Positions 36,653-44,542 of a stretch of 64,000 nucleotides of DNA are shown piece after piece. A model generated the notes under the pieces. The model searched no databases, had not been told where the DNA came from, and worked only from the letters and a program-made list of their open reading frames with translations. Within the stretch, counting starts at the first letter, position 1. Each line of letters begins with the position of its first letter. The DNA is from CAIKMD01 sp963702925 (GTDB lineage: Bacteria; Pseudomonadota; Alphaproteobacteria; ATCC43930; CGMCC-115725): positions 2,728,001 to 2,792,000 of the forward strand of contig OY969771.1 of assembly GCA_963702925.1 (NCBI GenBank). The letters run 5' to 3'. The position numbers were made by a program, and so were the translations under genes.

Positions 36653-39490
36653 ATGAATGCGGATCGATCCTCCGATATGGTTTCTGCGGTTCCGCGCAAG
36701 GCCGCGACGTTAACAGACACTTCACCTAATCTTGCGAAACTCTCTTTCAATTATAGTAAAGCGGCATCCGGCCTTCTTGCGTCCGATGTCGAGGGTGCAT
36801 CACCGACTGAACCGGATATGATTCATCGCAGCATTTATCGGATGCTTCGAGCGCACGCCGAGCGTCAAGGCGATGCAATCGCACTTATTGCGCCGGAGCA
36901 CAAGCCGCTCACTTATTCACGGCTCTTGCGGCAGGTTGAGGAATCGGCCGCCGTCTTTGCAGGACTCGGCCTACGGCCCAGCGACCGCGTCTCGATCGTG
37001 CTTCCCAACGGTCCGGAAATGGCTGCGAGCTTCCTTGCGACTGCAGCGATCGCCACTTGCGCGCCTCTCAATCCCGCATACCGTGCGAATGAATTCGAGA
37101 TTTATCTATCGGATTTGAAGCCGAAATTTCTTGTCATGTTGGCGGGCACTGCATCTCCGGCGCGGGATGTCGCGCAGAAGCTTGGAATAGCCGTTATCGA
37201 TCTGGTGCCGGTGCGCGACGGAGAAGCCGGCACTTTTGATCTTTCCCCCTGTGGTTCATCATCAGCGCCGACCGGCGCTCCCATCTTTGCCGAAGGCAGC
37301 GATATCGCTTTGATGTTGCATACCTCGGGAACGACGTCGCGACCGAAGATGGTGCCGCTGACCCAGGACAATCTCTGCTCTTCCGCACGCAACATCAGCA
37401 TATCGCTGGCTCTTGGCCGAGAAGACCGGTGCCTCAACGTCATGCCGCTCTTCCACATTCATGGCTTGATCGGCGCGGTTCTCTCCTCCATCGATGCCGG
37501 CGCTTCCGTTGTTTGCGCACCCGAGGCCCGTGTCCATGAATTCTTCGATTGGGTCGATACCTATCGCCCAAGCTGGTATACCGCGGTGCCCTCGATTCAC
37601 GCCGGCATTTTGCCGCATGCGCAGCGCCGGGCCGAGGTGATCGAGCGTGCGCCGCTGAGATTCATCCGCTCGTGCTCCGCGCCGATGCCACCGAGCTTGA
37701 TGGCCGAACTCGAACAAGCGTTCCGTGCTCCGGTGCTGGAGGCCTATGGCATGACCGAGGCCAGCCACCAAATCGCCTGCAATCCCCTGCCGCCAGCCGT
37801 GCGCAAGCCGGGCTCCGTCGGCATCCCGACCGGCACCAAAATCGCCATCATGGACCAAGAAGGCCGTTTGGTGGCGTCGGGCGAGACGGGGGAGATCGTC
37901 ATTCGCGGCCCTAACGTGATGGTCGGCTACCTCGAAAATCCCGCGGCTAATCAGACCGCGTTTGCCGACGGATGGTTGCGTACGGGCGATCTGGGTCATC
38001 TCGACAGTAACGGATATCTGTTTATCAGCGGACGCGCCAAGGAGATCATCAACCGCGGAGGTGAAAAAATCTCGCCGCGGGAAGTCGAAGAAATTCTTTT
38101 GACGCATCCGGTGATCGCCGAGGCTGTCGTGTTTGCGATTCCTCATTCGACGCTCGGCGAAGAGGTCGGGGCCGCCGTGGTCTTGCGGCCGGAACAGCTC
38201 GGCGACGAAGTCGAGCTACGCGCGTTTATAGGCAAACATGTTGCACCATTCAAAGTGCCGCGCCGCATCTTTTTCCTGGCGGCGCTGCCGAAAGGCGCGA
38301 CGGGCAAGCCGCAGCGCATTGGCCTTGCGGATAAGCTCGGCCTGGGCGATCGGTCGGGCGCTGCCGCAGCGAAGCCGGTATCGCCGCCTCGCGCCGACGT
38401 CAAGACATCGGGCGCCACGACAGGCTCGCATCGCGTCGGGCGGATTGTGAAGCGCGCCTGGACAAAAGTGCTCGATTCGCATTCTTTCGCGGCGGACCTC
38501 GCCTGGGAGGACGCAGGTGGGGATTCATTGAAGGCGATGGAGTTCTGGTTCGAGGTCGAACGAGCGCTGGGCCGGCGGCTTCCATGGGACCAGTTCGCCG
38601 AAAGCACGCGGCCGAGCCAATTGGTTGCCGCGATTGACGCGCTTCTCATTACGCCATCTCATGAAGCGCCCGCACCCGACGATGTTGATAAGCCGACGTT
38701 ATTTGTCTTTCCAGGCATCGGCGGGGACGATCCGCGGCTTATGCGCTTTCGTGCGCAATTTGGGAAGAGCTTGCGCTGCGAGCTGATCGATTATCCCGAT
38801 TGGCGCAAAATGCTCGACCATCGAATGGATTTCGAATCGCTCATTGATGCCGGCGTCGCGCAGGTCGGCGCGCGATCACGGGGCGGCAGATGCTTCTTGG
38901 TCGGATTTTCATATGGCGGATTCATCGCCTTCGCGGCCGCGCAACGCCTTATCGAATCCGGCCATACGGTCGACGCCCTCATATTACTCGATTCGCGTCT
39001 TGCGACCGTCGATAAGCCGGTTGTGAAAGAAACTCTTTGGCAGCGGATGCGCGGCATTTCCAGAGATCCGTGGCGCTTGCTGCGGGCGGTCGAACAGCGT
39101 TTCATCACGCTTTGCTTCCGGCGGAGTTGGTTCGGCCTTCTGCGGACGGTCAGCGAGCTCGCGATGTCCTTCGGTTCGCGGTTCACTTTCGTTTACTACT
39201 TTCATCTGGTCACGGTTCTAAGAACACGAATGCTGAAGATGTGGTGCCCGACGCCGCTCCGTGTGCCGACCGTTCTGCTGCAATCTGCTGAATCGCTCTC
39301 CGATATGCCTGCCGATTTTGGCTGGGGCCGCTTATGCAATCCGCTCGAGCTCGTTCGGATCGGCGGGACGCATGAATCGATGTTGGACCCGCCGTTGCTT
39401 GCCGTGTCATGCGAGCAGATCTTGAAAAAAGTCGCTGAATTGGACGAAGAGCGCCGCTCAAGCCCGCCAAAACTGATTCAGAACGGCTGA
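36653..39490 (+). CDS. Oxalyl-CoA-synthetase-like acyl ligase fused to PCP and thioesterase
   Basis: About 945 residues from ATG 36653; the true start is uncertain (open to TTG 36491; ATG at 36677 is also possible). The ligase half has the P-loop variant HTSGTTSRPKMVPLTQ, then VMPLFHIHGL, WYTAVPSIH, RFIRSCSAP, EAYGMTEASH, WLRTGDLG and NRGGEKISPREVE, all characteristic of the oxalate/short-dicarboxylate CoA ligase group (plant AAE3-like) rather than NRPS A domains. The A10 Lys is in GKPQRI. A carrier domain follows with Ser625 in GGDSLKAM, then a thioesterase with Ser753 (GFSYGG) and His907. PCP and TE are close paralogues of those in the gene at 30825. The ligase would load its acid on the carrier, and the TE would release or transfer it. 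Confidence 0.87.
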   Translation: MNADRSSDMVSAVPRKAATLTDTSPNLAKLSFNYSKAASGLLASDVEGASPTEPDMIHRSIYRMLRAHAERQGDAIALIAPEHKPLTYSRLLRQVEESAAVFAGLGLRPSDRVSIVLPNGPEMAASFLATAAIATCAPLNPAYRANEFEIYLSDLKPKFLVMLAGTASPARDVAQKLGIAVIDLVPVRDGEAGTFDLSPCGSSSAPTGAPIFAEGSDIALMLHTSGTTSRPKMVPLTQDNLCSSARNISISLALGREDRCLNVMPLFHIHGLIGAVLSSIDAGASVVCAPEARVHEFFDWVDTYRPSWYTAVPSIHAGILPHAQRRAEVIERAPLRFIRSCSAPMPPSLMAELEQAFRAPVLEAYGMTEASHQIACNPLPPAVRKPGSVGIPTGTKIAIMDQEGRLVASGETGEIVIRGPNVMVGYLENPAANQTAFADGWLRTGDLGHLDSNGYLFISGRAKEIINRGGEKISPREVEEILLTHPVIAEAVVFAIPHSTLGEEVGAAVVLRPEQLGDEVELRAFIGKHVAPFKVPRRIFFLAALPKGATGKPQRIGLADKLGLGDRSGAAAAKPVSPPRADVKTSGATTGSHRVGRIVKRAWTKVLDSHSFAADLAWEDAGGDSLKAMEFWFEVERALGRRLPWDQFAESTRPSQLVAAIDALLITPSHEAPAPDDVDKPTLFVFPGIGGDDPRLMRFRAQFGKSLRCELIDYPDWRKMLDHRMDFESLIDAGVAQVGARSRGGRCFLVGFSYGGFIAFAAAQRLIESGHTVDALILLDSRLATVDKPVVKETLWQRMRGISRDPWRLLRAVEQRFITLCFRRSWFGLLRTVSELAMSFGSRFTFVYYFHLVTVLRTRMLKMWCPTPLRVPTVLLQSAESLSDMPADFGWGRLCNPLELVRIGGTHESMLDPPLLAVSCEQILKKVAELDEERRSSPPKLIQNG

Positions 39491-39637
39491 GCGCTCGGTC
39501 GCGCGACTATTTCGCAGAGTCGGTATCATCGCAAAAGGCGGCACGAAGGCATTGACAAGAAACTGGCTCGTCAATTCTTACAGCCTATGTCACAATGTCG
39601 CGGCATCAAGAGGGTCGCGGCGCAAGGGCATTCATCT

Positions 39638-41098
39638 ATGACGGTCGATTGGCGTAAAGATCGTGCATCACGCCTCCTCAGCAATCCCTCGCAAGACAAT
39701 ACCTTCAAGAAGCGCTTATCCACGGCACCACAGAGGTCCGCGGAAGGGCCGTTGCTCGATCGTCGCCAATTTGGCGGTGGCATTATGGCGGCTGCCGGCG
39801 CGCTCGCTGCCGGACCTGCCGCCGCGGCAATCTCTATTGCAGGCCCCCCCCCCGAGCCGCGCCGGGTTTTCGCTCACTACATCGTTTGCTGCCCTTTAAA
39901 GGGGGCCGCATCGACCGTCGAGGATTTTGCCGACGAGATCCGCCAAGCCCAGTCGCAGGGCATTGACGGATTCGCGCTTAACTGCGGCAGCTGGACGAGA
40001 GAACCGCGGTACCGCGCCTATGCGCTTAAAATCTTCGCGGCCACGGCCTCGTTGAAAACCGATTTCAAATTGTTTTTTTCCGCCGATTGGCTGACAGAAG
40101 ATCAAAGTATCGCGATGATCTCGGAATTCTACGATCATCCAAATACGCTCAGATTCGCTGGGAAGCCGGTTGTCTCGACCTTCGGCGGCGACAGCGATAC
40201 CTGGAAGGGCATCGTGAAGACGCTGTCCGACGCGGGAAAGCCCATCTTCTTCGTTCCGTTTTTCTATCCGAAAGGACGCGACAAGAGCTTCTCGCCGGGA
40301 AACGTAACCGAACTTGTCGCCGACAACAGGTTCGTGGATGGCTTCTTCTACTTCGGCGCTGCCGGGTCGGGCGAAGACATCGCGAAAACGAGCTTGCGTT
40401 TCGGGCAGCTCTGGCGTCGTGCGGGCAAGATCTATATGGCACCTGTCACGCCCTATTATCGCGGCTTGGGGCCGAGAAATTTTCGAGCATTCGAGACGCG
40501 TGGCTTTGAAGCCATGGCGCGCGAATGGGAAAGCGCTGTCACGTCAGGGGCGCAGTGGGTCGAGATTGTTACGTGGAACGATTGGGGAGAAGATACTTAT
40601 GTTGAGGAATTTGGCGCGCCTTCCGCGACCGATGTGTGGAAGCGCCATTGGGGCCAAATGCTGTCGCATACCGCCTATCTTTCAGCAAGCGCCTATTACA
40701 TAAGATGGTTCAAGACCGGCGAGAAACGCGTCGACCGCGACGATCTCTATTGGTTCTACCGTCTCGCGCCGCATGAGTCTCCCGGATTCGACGATCCTGA
40801 AAACGAGATGAAAGCGGAAAAATCACCGGAAGGCGCCGGTCAGCTCGAGGACCGAATATTCGTGACCGTGTTTCTTATTGCACCGGCGGAGATCCACATT
40901 GAAAGCGGCGATCGCCGCTATACTTTCGCGGTTCCGGCGGGCGTCCATCACTTAAGCTCCGATTTCGCTCTTGGCGCACAGAAATTCTCGGTAGAAAGGG
41001 ATGGCAAGCCGATCCTCGCCGGCGAGGGCGCGTTTCCGATCACCGAGGATAATTGGGCGAACTACAACTATTTGTCGGGGCAGGCGCAGCCGCTATAG
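39638..41098 (+). CDS. Tat-exported GH71-like endo-1,3-alpha-glucanase
   Basis: The start at 39638 (486 residues) is favoured by AAGGGC eight bases before it; an ATG at 39587 is in frame. A twin-arginine signal (LLDRRQFGGG followed by an Ala-rich segment ending GPAAAA) lies about 43-75 residues in. The mature protein follows the GH71 pattern: RRVFAHYIVCC, IDGFALNCGSW, LFFSADWLTEDQS, GKPVVSTFGGDS, FFVPFFYP and VTWNDWGEDT. GH71 enzymes cut alpha-1,3-glucans and are mostly known from fungi and some bacteria. A C10 homopolymer (39844-39853) lies just after the signal. Location between NRPS-like and polysaccharide genes suggests polysaccharide processing. Confidence 0.82.
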   Translation: MTVDWRKDRASRLLSNPSQDNTFKKRLSTAPQRSAEGPLLDRRQFGGGIMAAAGALAAGPAAAAISIAGPPPEPRRVFAHYIVCCPLKGAASTVEDFADEIRQAQSQGIDGFALNCGSWTREPRYRAYALKIFAATASLKTDFKLFFSADWLTEDQSIAMISEFYDHPNTLRFAGKPVVSTFGGDSDTWKGIVKTLSDAGKPIFFVPFFYPKGRDKSFSPGNVTELVADNRFVDGFFYFGAAGSGEDIAKTSLRFGQLWRRAGKIYMAPVTPYYRGLGPRNFRAFETRGFEAMAREWESAVTSGAQWVEIVTWNDWGEDTYVEEFGAPSATDVWKRHWGQMLSHTAYLSASAYYIRWFKTGEKRVDRDDLYWFYRLAPHESPGFDDPENEMKAEKSPEGAGQLEDRIFVTVFLIAPAEIHIESGDRRYTFAVPAGVHHLSSDFALGAQKFSVERDGKPILAGEGAFPITEDNWANYNYLSGQAQPL

Positions 41099-41138
41099 GC
41101 GGCGAAGCCGAGGCCTGAACGAAGGCGGCTTTGGAAAA

Positions 41139-41753
41139 TCAGCGCGTGGCGTTCGCGGCTGCGGTCGAGGGAGCCGCATTCGCGACCATCACCGGGCCGT
41201 CGACCACTTTGACCCAGCGCGCGGGGCTCTTCTGGCTCTGCATCGAAACCCAGCGATAGGGCAGCGTTCCCCAAGCGACGACCGGTTTCAGGCGGTTGTC
41301 GAGAACCATATCGCCTTCGCTGGTGCGGGCGACCAGCACGAGATGGCCTTCGCCCAATTCGTCATAAGCGGCCGCCAGCAGGAGAGCCTCTTCCGGCCAG
41401 CCGAGCGCGATCAGCGCGCGGCGTTTGGTGAGCGCGAAAGTGTTGCAATCGCCATAGCCGTCCTTGGCGTACTCCCAAGCATGGGTCGGCTGCTCGCGCG
41501 GCTTGACCTGCCAATTGACATCCGCCTGCACGCGATCGAGCTCGGCGCGGCGCTCCGCAGTCAATTCGACGACGGCGGGATTGGCGGCCGAGACGAGACA
41601 CTCATCGCTGTGCTTGATGCAGAAGCCGATGAAACCCGCCGGCGGGATGACGGCGTCACCCGTGGCGATCATGGTTCCGGCGCGGGCAGGAGAAACGAGT
41701 GCGAGACCGATCGCACCGATCAGAAGCAATCCTGCGCAGAACCTTGATTTCAT
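41139..41753 (-). CDS. Bacterial transglutaminase-like cysteine peptidase (BTLCP family)
   Basis: 204 residues with a signal peptide (MKSRFCAGLLLIGAIGLALVSPARA). The papain-like triad is visible as Cys in YGDCNTFAL, His in GHLVLVART and Asp in DNRL, with RVQADVNWQV upstream, matching the BTLCP/DUF920 family. LapG, a characterised member, is a periplasmic protease that releases adhesins under c-di-GMP control; this protein is shorter, and no LapA/LapD-type gene is in view. It is probably periplasmic. Confidence 0.88.
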   Translation of the reverse strand: MKSRFCAGLLLIGAIGLALVSPARAGTMIATGDAVIPPAGFIGFCIKHSDECLVSAANPAVVELTAERRAELDRVQADVNWQVKPREQPTHAWEYAKDGYGDCNTFALTKRRALIALGWPEEALLLAAAYDELGEGHLVLVARTSEGDMVLDNRLKPVVAWGTLPYRWVSMQSQKSPARWVKVVDGPVMVANAAPSTAAANATR

Positions 41754-42184
41754 TGCGGCCTCCTACCGAACGCTATTTTCGGAGCGGCCGCTTAAGAGGA
41801 AATGAATGATAAAATTCGCGCGAAATGCGCAACGTTGGATTTGCGCCGGTTTTTGCGCGGTTCGCGCCTGTGCCACAAAAAGAACACGGGGCGCCGTGCG
41901 CGGAAAAGGCCGGCGCGCTGATTCGATTTTCCTAAAATTTGAGGAAATTTTTGCCGGGTTCCGCGCGAAAATGTCGCGCCGCGCGCGAGCATCCTTCGCA
42001 GCGCGCTAAGGCATTCTCTCGGCGGTGACGGCGGTAATGAGCCCTGATGTTCCATGGAATGCGCGGTCCCGACAAACTTGCCGTATCGAGTTTTTCAACT
42101 CATACGAAAGCTTGCTCGCGAAGACGCGCGTCATTTTTGTGGCCGCCGGCGATTGTGACTTTTTCGGGGCGGGAAGCCGCGCCC

Positions 42185-42345
42185 TCACTGAGGCGAGCCG
42201 ACCGTGCGGCTTGATCCGTGCTCGATGCGGCGGGTGACGAGAAAGCCGTTGGGGGCCAAAAACATCGGCACGATGAGGCGGACGATGCCGAGCGGTCCGT
42301 GCCACAGCGGCTCCTCGATAAGCCAGCCATAGCTTTCATTGATGC
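42185..42345 (-). pseudogene. Unidentified C-terminal gene remnant
   Basis: The minus strand reads ESYGWLIEEPLWHGPLGIVR, then LIVPMFLAPNGFLVTRRIEHG, and stops at 42185. Composition and hydrophobic pattern look like a genuine protein tail, perhaps membrane-associated, but no start or upstream part exists and the family is not recognised. Confidence 0.35.
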
Positions 42346-42758
42346 TGTGCTAGCAGACAATCGAAACAGTCAGGCCGATACGCGAATAATCGCATCCGGA
42401 GCTTCTATTGCCGGTCGCGGCTATCGCGCAGCCGGCGTGCCAATTGCGCTAGCTGGCTATGTCCGGCGTCGCCCTTGGCTGCAGACACGGTTGCTCTGCT
42501 CCGCTCTGTCAATTGACCGAAGGCCCGCCTCGCCATGTGGGTAACGAAGCGGCATGACCCGGACGATCGCGACACATTCACGCGCGGCAGTGGCAATCAG
42601 AAGGCGGCCGTAGGCAAGCCGCTAGATTAGCTCTTCGGACCCGATGACCTTGCTAACGCAACGCACCGGTCAATGAGGCTAGGCGCCGTTCGAGCCAGGC
42701 CCAGATAGATGCTGGCACTCGCCCAATCTTCCACGCAAAGCTTCGCCACCGGTAGCAC

Positions 42759-42798
42759 GGCCTATTCCACATGCGAGTTCACACGTAGGGAATAGGCC
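42759..42798. repeat. Perfect 10-bp inverted repeat, 20-nt loop
   Basis: GGCCTATTCC (42759-42768) pairs with GGAATAGGCC (42789-42798). It lies in the gene-poor interval downstream of the acyltransferase 3 gene (minus strand, stop 42900), so it could be a Rho-independent-like or mobile-element-derived structure. There is no U tract. Confidence 0.4.
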
Positions 42799-42899
42799 AG
42801 TGGTATGCGACCGGGGCCAGACATGGACGCAAACTAGTGGCAGGCGGGCAACGGCGTGACCGTCGATCCGGTGACTCCTAAGCCTCGACATTCCAGAAT

Positions 42900-44054
42900 T
42901 TACGATGATCGTGCCGCGATCGACGACGAGCGGAGTCCGAATCCCTTCCGTATAAGCCGACGCGCCGGTGCTTCAATAAAGGTCATTGACAATAGAGACG
43001 CGCCAATCACGCACGCGAGATAGATTAGGAAGAAAAGCCGCGGACTGTATGTTTGGAAATTTGCCAAATGTCCATCAATGTGAAGCAACCAATTCCAGAT
43101 GGGTATGTGCAATAAATAAAGCGAATAGCTTGCATCTCCCAACCGGACAAATAACGGGTGGTTGAACACACGCGATTTCGAATACGCCAGCCCAAATAGT
43201 ACCAGACCCAAAAAGGGCATCAGGAGGCCGTTGTTGATAAACTCACCCGGTATGAGCGGAGAGATTTCTATAAATCCAATGCCGAACCCAATGCACCCGG
43301 CCAGCCAGGTTACTTGTCGCCAGACGGCGGGCAAAGGCGGCACTCGCGTGAACAATAGGCCGAGCGCCAATCCAAACATAAATTCGGGCAGCCTGAATAT
43401 CGGCAAATACATAAAAAACGAGCTTTGCTCGTTGGGGCTAGGCTGAGCGAATCCAAGAACCTCATTGATCAATTCGGCGAGCGCCGGACCGAACCGCCAG
43501 CCGACGAAGGCGCCTATTTGCGATAAAAGATAAGCGCCAAAACAACATAAAATCAAATTCCTGCTAGACAAACGTCGGGCGTTCAAAAATAAAAAAGGAA
43601 ATAGCACATAAAAAAATGCCTCGACAGACAATGACCAGGCGGGGAAATTCCACTGAAGAGCAGCAGCCGGAACCCAAGCCTGAGTCAACGTCACCTGCAA
43701 GATCGCTGTAACCAGAGCCAGGCCTACGCGACCCGAGTGCGCGATCGAATACATCGCTAACGGCAAGAAAACCGCGAAAGCGAGCAAATAAGCGGGATAA
43801 ATTCTCGCGAACCTCGCCTGCCAAAATTCAAAATAATCGGTCTGGTCTCGAAGCCGGTCCAGATATGAGTAAGAAAGAATGAAACCAGATAAAACGAAAA
43901 AGAAGCTCACGCCGATATTTCCATTCGCAATCACCGGCATGATCGCCGCGGGCCAAAGGTTTATGCCAGCAGCTGCGAAAAACGGAATCGCGTGGAACAT
44001 AACCACAAGCAGGGAGAACAGGAATCTGACGCTGGTAAGGGGCTTTAATTGCAT
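42900..44054 (-). CDS. Acyltransferase 3 family membrane protein (OafA/ExoZ-like)
   Basis: 384 residues with about ten transmembrane segments. Family landmarks: the N-terminal RFLFSLLVVMFHA with the conserved membrane His, GNIGVSFFFVLSGFILSYSY, the basic FARIYPAYLLA, WSLSVEAFFYVLFPF, and SYSLYLLHIPIW near the C-terminus. These enzymes O-acetylate or otherwise acylate polysaccharides at the inner membrane, here probably the exopolysaccharide made by this cluster. Base composition is lower in GC than the housekeeping genes of the window, consistent with transfer. Confidence 0.92.
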   Translation of the reverse strand: MQLKPLTSVRFLFSLLVVMFHAIPFFAAAGINLWPAAIMPVIANGNIGVSFFFVLSGFILSYSYLDRLRDQTDYFEFWQARFARIYPAYLLAFAVFLPLAMYSIAHSGRVGLALVTAILQVTLTQAWVPAAALQWNFPAWSLSVEAFFYVLFPFLFLNARRLSSRNLILCCFGAYLLSQIGAFVGWRFGPALAELINEVLGFAQPSPNEQSSFFMYLPIFRLPEFMFGLALGLLFTRVPPLPAVWRQVTWLAGCIGFGIGFIEISPLIPGEFINNGLLMPFLGLVLFGLAYSKSRVFNHPLFVRLGDASYSLYLLHIPIWNWLLHIDGHLANFQTYSPRLFFLIYLACVIGASLLSMTFIEAPARRLIRKGFGLRSSSIAARSS

Positions 44055-44257
44055 GTGGAAGGCACTCCCGGGTTCCGGCTCAAACGCGGCGGCTCCAACC
44101 TGCCGACCTTTCGGCCGTCATGTTTGGACCGCGCATCCGGTGCGGGCTCATTTTCAATCATGGGCCGCAACGTACCAGAAAATGTCAAAGGCTCTTCGGG
44201 GAAATGTAGATTTGCAACTATGATTGGCAGCGGCGTGGATGATTGTGCTCCGAATTC

Positions 44258-44346
44258 GGAAACTTACCGCAAATCCGCTGAAATTCGGTTACGAAACGCT
44301 TGGCGGAAAATGTGTCGGCCTGCGTGTGGAGTTTCGCGCGAATTTT
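44258..44346 (-). pseudogene. Duplicated 3'-end fragment of the GT4 glycosyltransferase gene
   Basis: On the minus strand IRAKLHTQADTFSAKRFVTEFQ and then RICGKF match the C-terminus of the glycosyltransferase at 47770-49002 (IRAKLHTQADTFSAERFVTEF). The DNA is nearly identical for about 80 bp (compare 47822-47900). No further part of a glycosyltransferase gene is present here, so this is a leftover from a duplication or replacement event about 3.5 kb apart. Confidence 0.8.
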
Positions 44347-44484
44347 TGGTCCGCTCAGGCAATGACAGGGGCACGTTTCTAGTGTTTTAATAAAGACTTG
44401 ATTTTGAGAACGTCTGCGTCGATGGCGGCGAGGAGAAATCCGCAGCCCACTCGCGAATAAATGATATATAGATGGTACAGGTGT

Positions 44485-44490
44485 TATAAT
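44485..44490 (+). promoter_or_regulatory. Candidate -10 hexamer (TATAAT)
   Basis: A perfect TATAAT lies 52 bp before the ATG of the HAD-UbiA gene in an AT-rich stretch. The sequence 17 bp upstream (TGATAT) is a poor -35 match, so this is tentative. Confidence 0.3.
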
Positions 44491-44542
44491 AGAAATAGCC
44501 CGTTCTACGGTAATTTTCGCTGGAGTCCAAACGAGTTGAGAG

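Larger units (their letters stand above)
41754..42899. other. Gene-poor interval with decayed sequence
   Basis: About 1.1 kb without an intact gene. 41800-42000 is AT-richer on the plus strand. 42185-42345 holds a protein-like minus-strand remnant. 42759-42798 holds a perfect inverted repeat. On the minus strand a short frame ending at about 42626 reads VAKLCVEDWASASIYLGLA, whose origin I do not recognise. The interval looks like a recombination scar at the border of the polysaccharide cluster. Confidence 0.55.
44055..44542. other. Spacer between acyltransferase and HAD-UbiA genes
   Basis: About 490 bp between divergent genes. It contains a decayed duplicate of a glycosyltransferase 3' end (about 44258-44346) and, nearer the HAD-UbiA gene, an AT-rich segment with a consensus TATAAT (44485-44490). 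Confidence 0.6.
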
